Positions 8,847 through 15,970 of a stretch of DNA of 15,970 nt are shown here, in pieces; position 1 is the first letter of the stretch; each line of letters opens with the position of its first letter. The DNA is taken from positions 29,572 through 45,541 of the forward strand of contig QKYT01000765.1 in NCBI GenBank assembly GCA_003550305.1, given 5' to 3'. A model generated the notes under the pieces. It made no database searches. It was not told the DNA's origin and saw nothing but the letters and a program-made list of their open reading frames with translations. Origin of the DNA: Glomus cerebriforme. Its lineage: Eukaryota > Glomeromycota > Glomeromycetes > Glomerales > Glomeraceae. A program made the position numbers and the translations under genes.

Positions 8847-9110
8847 TTACAAAGTTATTGTGCTTACAACGATTAATATCATGTTATTATGTGAATTGTA
8901 TTCATAGTACTTAATTTACTCAAATATATAATCTAATTTTTTTTTACTATAAATATGTTTTTCCTTGCTTATAGACTTGTTGATCTTAAAGATTTAACAT
9001 TCGGTTATACTTGCATTGTATGACGAAATGATAAAATAAGCTATATTTGTGAATATATTAAATTTTCAAATATTTTTTGGGTTTCTATAACAGAAATTGC
9101 TCAGTATATA
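8847..9110. other. 3' flank of the broken paralogue
   Basis: Begins with the block shared with the intact gene's 3' end (8868-8883). The remainder is A/T-rich DNA up to the TA at 9109-9110 that was duplicated by the MITE insertion. Confidence 0.55.
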
Positions 9111-9295
9111 CAGTCAACACTCTTTATAACGAACCAACGGTTCCGTGAAAAAAAAAAAGTTCGTTATACAAATTACTATGTTTTCTATATGAGCATTACA
9201 TTTTTTATAACGAACTATTATTAAAAGTTCAAAATTTTGGGTTCGTTATATCCAGAGTTCGCTATAAAAAGGTTCGTTATAACCAGTTTTGACTG
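9111..9295. mobile_element. 185-bp MITE, pogo/Tc1-mariner type
   Basis: Non-coding element with 24-bp terminal inverted repeats. The left end starts CAGTCAACACTCTTTATAACG and the right end, read inward, CAGTCAAAACTGGTTATAACG; 21 of 24 positions match. It is flanked by TA on both sides (9109-9110 and 9296-9297), the target duplication of the Tc1/mariner/pogo superfamily, and CAGT ends are common in pogo-like elements. Six copies of the half-site TATAACGAAC or its complement lie inside at 9125, 9159, 9206, 9241, 9257 (one mismatch) and 9272, alternating in direction. They may be transposase-binding sites and would allow a long hairpin. It has no transposase of its own. A dead pogo-like transposase lies at 13325-13627, but no link between the two is shown. 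Confidence 0.9.
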
Positions 9296-9297
9296 TA

Positions 9298-10206
9298 ATC
9301 AAGAAAGTTCAATCAAATTTATTTTAAAAAAATCCTCAACTTATTTAATAATGATATAATTTATTTTGAATTATATGCCACAGCAGTTTGATTTATTTAT
9401 TGATTTATTTTTTTTTTTGACAAATTTATTATAAGAAATTCACAAAGATTCCGTCATATTTCCATATTTTTCTGTAAAATTGAAACTTCTGATGAGGATT
9501 TAAGCCATTTCAATTTAGTTGTAAAAGTAATTTGAAAGAAAATTTTATATTTCTCTTTCTAATTATTGTAATAACATAAATTATTATGTATTTTTTATGA
9601 ATTTAGTTTTATCCTAACGAAACTTTATCTAAATTATATTGAAGTTCATGAAACAGTTAAAAAATTATTGAATTTTTTGAGAATATATACAGTATATACT
9701 ATATAAATATCAGATATTTCATACAAATTTTTAATTATTTTATCTTTTCATTTCATTTTCTCTTTCTGATTATTTGCTGATTATTTTAATTAGAAGAATC
9801 ATTAGAAAACAAAAAAAAATCATTTCTTTGAATGGGACAATAAAATCAAAATTAAAAGTTAATTATCAGTATTCGATATATGAAACATTTACAGCTTAGA
9901 CGTAAATGAGGTACTAGTTCAGATAAAAAAAAAAAAATAAAGTCACAAAGAAATCAATTTTGTCGGTAAATGAATATCTCCTGGTGAAAAGACCAGTGAG
10001 TGTGAAAGTGTATACAAAGTCTACAAATAATTACATTCTAGAAACGTATCCCTTAATTGTTTCAAAATTTTAGCTTTGTCTTCAATACCGGTTTTGGCCT
10101 CTGGCTTTAATCAACCAGTTTGGAGACTTTTTTTTGAGTAATTTAAACATCCATTTTTTTATCTTTCATGAAAAGCAGTAATTAAATTAATTTTTTTTTA
10201 TTACAT
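9298..10206. other. A/T-rich spacer, nothing recognised
   Basis: No gene or element supported. A somewhat richer patch around 10080-10130 (ACCGGTTTTGGCCTCTGGC) could be an old repeat fragment but has no visible partner in the window. Confidence 0.5.
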
Positions 10207-10512
10207 GCAGCATTAAACTCTTGAGTGACAATATAGATAACAGGTTAATCATTTTTTTTAAAAAAAAATCAATTACTTTTCAGTTAACTCTGGCCAAATG
10301 GTTAATACCAGTCCGAATCAAGTTTAACCAGTTAATACATATTTTTTGACAAGTTCTAAATATAAGTATTTGAGGTGTCCAAATAAACTCTTTTTTTTCA
10401 TTGATAAAGTTTCACAACTTTTGCGTCTGTGATAAAATTAATGATTTACAATCAAAACACGAAAAAAAAATCTTAAACATCTTTACTTTTGTAAATTTCC
10501 CTTTAAAAAGAA
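10207..10512 (+). repeat. Dispersed repeat, copy 1
   Basis: Starts at GCAGCATTAAACTCTTGAGT and is matched in the same direction by 15701-15970. Shared blocks include ACAGGTTAATCATTTTTTTT, GAATCAAGTTTAACCAGTTA, GTGTCCAAATAAACT and CTTTTGCGTCTGTGATAAAA. This copy has about 35 extra bases (around 10262-10297) absent from the other. The left edge is sharp, because the sequences before GCAGC are unrelated. GTCCGAATC (10311-10319) is one base from a tRNA B box. A short interspersed element is plausible but not proved. Confidence 0.85.
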
Positions 10513-11017
10513 ATTGATATTTTTATAATTTTATTAAACATGATTAAAAAAAATATTGTATTAATTCTCAACCTTCAAATCAGCACAAAAATCCATTACT
10601 CAAAAAAATCCAGTGTATAACCGAAAAGATATATAATTATTAAACAAACTAAATAGAAAATTTTATTTTATTATTAAACCTTTTTTTAATTAATATCTTT
10701 TTTTAAAAAAATTGACGGTCAAATTGCTTTTTTTATGTAGAAATAAATAGAAATGATACTGTTATTATATTATACTATATTTGTGTATTGCATGTAAAAC
10801 AGTTATAACAGAAAGTCATTTGACAATCCAGTACTGAATTAATTCCTTAAAATTAAAATTGAGTTATCCATTGAATTAATATCTCACTCTTTTATAAAAT
10901 GTCTTGATATTTTATTGCTAAAAAAAAAAAAATTTAAAACTAGACAATATAAAGATCAAATTTGAATTGTTAGAATAAAATATAAAAATCACGTGGATTA
11001 ACACTATAAATGTGAAA
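10513..11017. other. Spacer between dispersed repeat and BTB-TLDc gene
   Basis: A/T-rich with no supported feature. Its right end is the 3' flank of the minus-strand gene. Confidence 0.55.
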
Positions 11018-12648
11018 TTATTTTTTGATAACTTGAAATACTTCATAATCTACTACATTAAAAACTTTATAACTGCCATTAATAGTAAAATTTTCTGGCA
11101 TATCTATTTTGGGATAATAAATTCCTGTATTGTTACTTTGCCAATTACTATTATTATTTTGAAGTAAATCAATTCCACCACCAAATCCTGGTCCATAACT
11201 TTGATGATTATATATAGCATTTCCAATATTTGCATCAAGAATATAACCTACTTTTGCAGTTTGAAGATTATTTTTATTTGTAAATGAGAATATAAAACTG
11301 TCTTTAGTAGACTTCAATGAGTTACTTTGATCCCAAACAAGTGGATTATAACCTCCAACTATTTCTTCCGAATTTGCTATTTTTACTACAACTATAGTAG
11401 CTCCCTTATTATCACATCTATTATGAAAGGTTGCAGGTGTGTTACCATAGATACTAGCACGGTAAAGTAAAGTAAAATTATAAGGAGTATTCAATACATT
11501 ATAATAGAAATTTTCTTTCTTATCAATCCAACTTGCAAATATAGAGAGATGCTTAAATTGGATAATATCAGAGTCGATTTTAACTTTTGGACGTCTAGGA
11601 GGGGGTATATCAATATTTGATTTTCTATTTGGCGTAATATGAAATGTCAAGAGTCCATTAAACAAATCTTTTGGCAGCAATTCTTTTAAAGGATATACCC
11701 TATCAAGAAAATGCTCTGGTGGCATGGAATAAAACCGAACTAAAGGAATAAATCTATGAAGAGTCCTTTCCATAATTTTGATTTCTTCTTCATTCCAATT
11801 AGTGCTATCTTGCGTAATAGTAGTATTTTGAGCAAGACCCCATTTTAATAAACTATTCCAAACAATAATTTCATCCAAAATCAAATCATCTCGTTTTATA
11901 ATCAATTCCAATAACGGTGCTTTTAAATTGATAAATTTATTAGAATTAAATAACATTATAACAACTTCATCCAAATTTAAATCATTTCGCTTAAATAACA
12001 ATTCTATCAATGGTGCTTTTAAGTTAAATAATTCATCAGAATTAAATAATATTTTAGGATNTTTATAAATATTTTCGAGACAAAAATTCCATATATTTGT
12101 GAACGATTCATGTTGATAAACCGTTTCAAGAATCTTTACAGAAGTTTGTTGCAAGAATCCTGATTGATTTTTTATTAAATATTCTTCAATACGAGGAAAT
12201 AAAGTAGTGATATTAAATTTGGCTACTGCCATTGAGAGTTTCAATAATTCAGGCCCTTCTAATGTTGTCAAATTAATCCTTCCACAATAAATAAATCTGA
12301 AATTTAATAATAATACGTTAGATTATTGATTTAATTAATGTCCAAAGAAGGAAAGTGTAAAATATAAAATGGTAACGTATTAAAAGCCAAATTTAATAAT
12401 TACCTTAAAATCATTTTAAATAATTTAGAAGGAATATCAGGATTTTTAAGAATGATTTTTCCATCTCTTTTTTCAATATTTTCTTTAGATAATTCTGTAC
12501 AAAAATATTGAGATCTAGTACTCAAAACAAGCGAATGAGCTCGAATTTCTTGATTTTCACTTGCGTAAATGATAACATCGTAACCTTTTCCGTTTTCAAG
12601 CAATTTTTCATAATCATTAATGACTTCTTGCCAATATTCAAGAGACAT
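11018..12648 (-). CDS. BTB-BACK-TLDc domain protein with duplicated BACK segment (two exons)
   Basis: Minus-strand paralogue of the gene at 4867-6334. Exon 1 is 12648-12404, the GT-AG intron 12403-12297 (107 bp), exon 2 12296-11018; the joined frame is 507 residues. The splice again completes an AG|A arginine inside the BTB domain. Order: BTB (GYDVIIYASENQEIRAHSLV, STRSQYFCTEL), BACK (ETVYQHESFTNIWNFCLENI, then the repeated segment at residues 165-196 and 197-228, then RTLHRFIPLVRFY), TLDc (SIFASWIDKKENFYY, FTLLYRASIYGN, CDNKGATIVVVKIA, IVGGYNPLVWD, SFIFSF, DYEVFQVIKK). The inferred role, a BTB adaptor probably working with cullin-3, comes from the family. One base is unread (n at 12061), giving an unknown residue (NAT codon) before PKILF. 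The start MSLEYWQEV matches the paralogue's MSFECLQEV. An in-frame ATG at 12741 would add 31 hydrophobic residues and is considered less likely. No stops or shifts are seen. Confidence 0.88.
11858..12049 (-). repeat. Internal 96-bp tandem duplication in the BACK region
   Basis: Residues 165-196 (12049-11954) and 197-228 (11953-11858) are two consecutive 32-residue units sharing LFNS, NLKAPL, EL, KR, DL and LDE; 19 of 32 positions are identical. The paralogue at 4867-6334 has one unit (INLKAPLLELLLRRDDLLLN). The duplication is in frame and adds an extra helix-pair-sized insert. Its divergence shows that it is old and has been tolerated as coding sequence. Confidence 0.88.
12297..12403 (-). other. 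Intron of the minus-strand BTB-BACK-TLDc gene
   Basis: On the minus strand it begins GTAATTATT and ends AAATTTCAG, followed by ATTTATTTATTGTGGAAG, the same exon start as in the gene at 4867-6334. It has the same position and phase as that gene's intron but is 37 bp longer. Confidence 0.88.
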
Positions 12649-13324
12649 TTTTTTTTTGTTATAATAAAAATTAAATTTGAAAGTTTCTAATAAAAAAAGT
12701 AGAAATGGGACGATGTAAAAAGAAAAAAAAATTGAAACCATTGAAAATTTATATTTTTGGATTTCATTAAATGCCGATTTCGTATTGTGTTACGTTATTC
12801 AAAATGCTTGGTTTGGCGATCTTTTAAAAAGTTAGGTGTGTCGACTTCTTATAGATTGGATAAACTTTCCTCAAATGTCGCATGTCTAGTTAAACTCATT
12901 TAATATATGTTCTCTTTAAATATTGTAACTAATATAATAGATTATATCCTTCCTTGTTCTGAATTTGTGATTGTCATTAAAACTACAGTATTATCACCAC
13001 ATTAATACCGGAATAATAATTTTAAATCGTCATTAGTGATCGACACACAAAAATAGCTAATATAAAACGAAAAATTTGGACATAGTTAGTGAGCTTTAAA
13101 AATTAAAATCTTAAAATTGTATATAATTTGGATAGGAAATTATCAACTTTTTTTTTTTAAATACAAACTTTATAATACACAAACTTAATTTATTGGTTCT
13201 CATAACATAAAAATTTTGAAAATGACGACTTTTAATTCTTTTTCAAAAAATTTTATATATAAAGAGTCATTATACTTGGTTCTCTTAAAATTTCTTTCAT
13301 TTTAGTTTATATCATTACATAAGT
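12649..13324. other. Upstream region of the minus-strand gene, no other gene seen
   Basis: Probable promoter and 5' leader of the gene at 11018-12648. A T-rich run precedes the start codon (on the minus strand, A-rich before ATG). GTAACACAATAC at about 12783-12794 (minus strand) weakly resembles part of the upstream element of the other two copies. Nothing else is recognised. Confidence 0.4.
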
Positions 13325-13627
13325 TACAGCCAAGCTCTGCTTCTACTATTCGATAATCCAAGTATATAAAATTTCTTCAGCTTCAGGATATAGGACCTTT
13401 CGACCAGAACCTATTTTCTTTCTTTTTACATTTGTCTCAGTTGTCCAGTTCATGCTTGCTTTGACCTAACGTCCAACCATACTAACATTAATATTAAAGT
13501 AGTTTGCCACCATACTTCTGCCATGTTATTCTGCATACTAACAACTTCTCTTTTTATCTCAATAGTATATGAAGTTTGTCTAACAACTTTTCTACATTTA
13601 ACAACTCATTTACGCCTTTGTGCCATT
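13325..13627 (-). pseudogene. pogo/CENP-B-like transposase remnant (N-terminal HTH)
   Basis: On the minus strand, from the ATG at about 13627, it reads RRKVVRQTSYTIEIKREVV-like sequence with an early stop. After a frameshift come a helix-turn-helix core RSMVANYFNINVSMVGR, a stop in place of the expected tryptophan, VKASMNWTTETNVKRKKIG, SGRKVLYPEAEEILYTWIIE, two adjacent TAG codons, and KQSLAVT. The order 'YT-EFK-EVV, V--YF-I--S-V-RW-K, GSGRK--YPE-E--LY-WI-E-R---LAVT' is the N-terminal DNA-binding half of pogo/Tigger-type transposases. The DDE catalytic half is not found on this strand in the window. It cannot make an active protein. Confidence 0.72.
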
Positions 13628-13899
13628 ATTTGTTCTTGTGAAAATAAAACAGGTTTAAAACAGGTTCGCATATGATGTATCATCACGTAAGAATAACGAT
13701 CACATTGTACAACAATCAGATTATCATCAGATGAGAATTGGTGTAGCATTTTAATGATTTGATTGAAAAACATGCTATGACTATGCTAAGGATTTTGAAT
13801 GATTATTTTGTACTCGAAAATAAGTACATATATAGTAAAAATAGGTTGCTTATTTTTGGTAGAATATGGTATATGAATTTCTTATTATCTATATGACAT

Positions 13900-15490
13900 A
13901 AGGAAATTCCCAATTATATATCAACTCTATTCTTAGTGAAATTCAAGGTGCTGTTAATTATAGTATTATGGTTGATGAATCAAAACATGGAAAAACTAAA
14001 AATTTTGTTGTATGCTTCATTTGAAGTATTATTTATAACAGACCTTTTGCTACAATGACTTATATTCAAGATCTTGATAAATGTAATGAAAAATCAGTGT
14101 CAGCAGCAGTTCAAAAAATTCTGACATTGATCCCAAAAAGTGTTCAGTATGGTTATCTGATAATATAGCCTTTATGTCAGACGATCATAATGGTGCAATT
14201 GTTCTTTTTAATAAAATGAATGAATCTAATTCAATACGAATTGGTTGTGGTCTACATATTATGCATATTGTATTCAATAATTTTGAAAAGGTTGCATTTG
14301 GAAAACTTTCTTCTACTATTGGTTTTACAAAAATTGCACATCCATATAATTTAGCATATCTTGTGTGTGATGCAAGTGATAAAGATAAGCCTTTAGATAT
14401 AACAGGAAAGAAAATTCAGGAACTTTGTCAAGAATATTTACTCAATATCAAAGACCAATTCGTGAACACTGGAGCTATGAACTAACTTACTATTAAACAA
14501 TATGACGCAATTTCCATTTAGCATTTGCTGATTGGTTTATCAAATCTTTAGAAAATCTTCATAAACCACCTCAAGCATATCTTTAAAAATGGCGTATCTT
14601 TTTGCAATGGATGCAGGATTCAAAGTTAATTATTCAAATTAAATGTTTAATGTAATTTGGGGGAATATTTTTATGAACCACTAATGCAGTTTATAAAATA
14701 TTCGCAGTTTAGGATCTTGTCCAACTATAATGACAAATCAGAGAAACTTTCACATGGTTGCCGAGCACATGAAATGCCTGATAAAGTAAGAGGATGGATT
14801 AATTATTAGAATAATATAAAGGAAAACCATGATCTTTTTTTGCTGAGGAATTATTGGAAGCTGTTGATTCCATAGATGCTGAACAGTCTGGAAAGATTTT
14901 TGATAATTAAGAGTGGCATTTGATTGTTTTACAAAATGGATAGCTCCTTGGTGTCATTTACCATTATCGATTTGTCGATTAGGAGGAATTATTTGCTCGA
15001 AGTTTTGTTGAAATAATCATGGATAAATGCACTAATGAAGAAGTTGTTAAATATGCAGACGAATTGTATGAAGATATTGTTAATTTTAATATAAATGATT
15101 TCGGATTGTCAGAATTATTATTAAAAGATGATTATTTTCGGCATGTGTTTGAGGAATTTTGTATACTTGAAAGTCCACTTTTATATCATTATCCTTGTCT
15201 ATATGAATTCATAAAAACTAAAATTTATTTTATAATCATCCACCAACAACAAGTCGAAGGATTATTCTATAAATTAAACTTAAAAGCACATCCAAATATG
15301 ACAGCAGATCTTAAGGAATCAAAAATGATAAAGAAAATTTAAGAGATTCCCTTAAAGATGGCCCTAAAGAAATTCGTTCACAAAGAAGAAAATCAAGAGA
15401 AGTTTTTTCAGAAATGCAAGAAAATCAATTAAATGAGAGTCAAGCAACACATCTTTTATATATATATATCTCTCTTTTTGAAAAGATGTT
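13900..15490 (+). pseudogene. hAT-like transposase remnant
   Basis: Broken plus-strand transposase spread over about 1.6 kb in several frames. In order: QGAVNYSIMVDESKHGKTKN (first catalytic aspartate, VDES), a stop, RPFATMTYIQDLDKCNEKSV, then after a shift VWLSDNIAFMSDDHNGAIVL (second aspartate, SDN), RIGCGLHIMHIVFNNFEKVA (the C--H---N block) and a frame open to 14485. Decayed stretches follow (FADWFIKSLENLHKPPQAYL; FAEELLEAVDSIDAEQSGKI; WIAPWCHLPLSICRLGG). A second open piece at 15019-15342 contains the C-terminal KTKIYFIIIHQQQVEGLF and NMTADLKESK. The ORFs at 14174-14485 and 15019-15342 are fragments of this one gene, not separate genes. The layout fits the RNase H-fold hAT superfamily. 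No start codon or terminal repeats could be identified. Confidence 0.75.
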
Positions 15491-15700
15491 TGGAAATTGA
15501 AATCAAGGAAATTAAACAATTGAAATTTAATTTAATACTTGAAATAATATTTTTTTTCATAATTTAAAAAACTAAAAATTACCGCGGCATTTTTCATGTT
15601 AAATATGTTCGGCATAAATCATTACAAAAATATCTGTGATAGTGAATTTCACGTGAGACTATACATATATTTGATTTATTAATCCATTTACCATCCCAAC
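15491..15700. other. Spacer before the second dispersed repeat
   Basis: A/T-rich sequence with no supported gene. A short TA run (about 15459-15469) lies just before it, at the end of the hAT remnant. Confidence 0.5.
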
Positions 15701-15970
15701 GCAGCATTAAACTCTTGAGTGACCTTAATATTAATATAGGTATCAGGTTAATCATTTTTTTTAAAATGGTTAATACAGTTCGAATCAAGTTTAACCAGTT
15801 AATACATGTTTTTTGACAAATTCTAAATATAAGGTATTTGGGTGTCCAAATAAACTTTTTTTTTCATCGATAAATTTTCACAACTTTTGCGTCTGTGATA
15901 AAATTAATGATTTACAATCAAAACACGAAAAAAAATCTTAAAATCTTTACTTTTGTAAATTTCCTTTTAA
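15701..15970 (+). repeat. Dispersed repeat, copy 2 (runs off the window)
   Basis: Same element and direction as 10207-10512, from GCAGCATTAAACTCTTGAGT to the last base of the window. It lacks the ~35 extra bases of copy 1 and has a short AT-rich variation around 15722-15745. GTTCGAATC at 15778-15786 is a perfect match to the core of a tRNA B box, where copy 1 has one mismatch. Confidence 0.85.

Noticed and set aside
9981..9996. CTGGT-GAAAAG-ACCAG hairpin
   Set aside because: A 5-bp stem is expected by chance, and nothing nearby supports an RNA gene or terminator.
10291..10320. TGGCCAAATGG plus GTCCGAATC as an A box and B box
   Set aside because: The two are only about 10 bp apart, too close for a tRNA promoter, and the A-box-like part is missing from the other repeat copy.
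12508..12690. 60-codon plus-strand ORF
   Set aside because: It is antisense to exon 1 of the BTB-BACK-TLDc gene and shows no domain.
14174..14485. Separate 103-residue gene
   Set aside because: It is the intact middle of the hAT-like transposase relic, continuous in homology with broken sequence on both sides. The same applies to 15019-15342.
15594..15788. 64-codon minus-strand ORF
   Set aside because: It overlaps the left part of the dispersed repeat, has no domain, and the matching region of the other repeat copy is not conserved as coding.
10207..15970. Reading the two direct repeats as LTRs of one 5.7-kb retrotransposon
   Set aside because: The DNA between them holds a minus-strand host-type gene and two DNA-transposon relics, with no reverse transcriptase, primer-binding site or polypurine tract.
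1..15970. CRISPR array, rRNA, complete tRNA or bacterial-type operon
   Set aside because: I saw no evenly spaced repeats, rRNA-like stretches, complete cloverleaf or closely packed same-strand genes with ribosome sites.

Overview
The window looks like very A+T-rich eukaryotic DNA, roughly three quarters or more A/T by eye. Genes carry short GT-AG introns, spacers are long and poly-A/T-rich, and broken gene copies and transposon remnants are common. The protein families are a BTB-BACK-TLDc expansion, decayed DFG-type kinases, hAT and pogo transposase relics, and a decayed fungal-type bestrophin channel. Together they fit an early-diverging filamentous fungus, most likely an arbuscular mycorrhizal fungus of the Rhizophagus/Glomeromycotina type. 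That assignment is inference from family style and base composition, not a database match.

Layout. 1-980: two decayed protein-kinase fragments converge tail to tail (205-651 on +, 745-980 on -). 1890-2420: a decayed minus-strand reading frame of unknown family. 2604-2726: a ~100-bp insert flanked by 11-bp direct repeats. 3460-3541: a perfect 41-bp tandem duplication. 3706-4240 (-): a bestrophin-like chloride-channel pseudogene. 4586-4790: a sharply G+C-richer island (47% GC over its 64-codon ORF) of unknown origin. 4867-6334 (+): an intact two-exon BTB-BACK-TLDc gene. 7595-8846 (+): a tandem, broken paralogue of it whose TLDc segment is still open. 9111-9295: a complete 185-bp MITE with a TA target duplication. 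10207-10512 and 15701-15970: two same-direction copies of a dispersed repeat. 11018-12648 (-): a second, apparently intact two-exon BTB-BACK-TLDc gene with an internal duplication in its BACK region. 13325-13627 (-): the N-terminal helix-turn-helix of a dead pogo/CENP-B-like transposase. 13900-15490 (+): a dead hAT-like transposase.

Only the two BTB-BACK-TLDc genes appear able to make full-length proteins. In such proteins BTB and BACK usually dimerise and bind cullin-3, and TLDc is the variable-function tail, so they are plausible E3-ligase adaptors. They share the same intron position and splice phase. The region reads as a birth-and-death cluster of an expanded signalling/adaptor family in transposon-rich DNA. 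I see no operon, CRISPR, rRNA or complete tRNA, and no clear new multi-gene system. The most unusual pieces are the GC-rich island, the half-decayed paralogue with a still-open TLDc frame, and the BACK-domain duplication.
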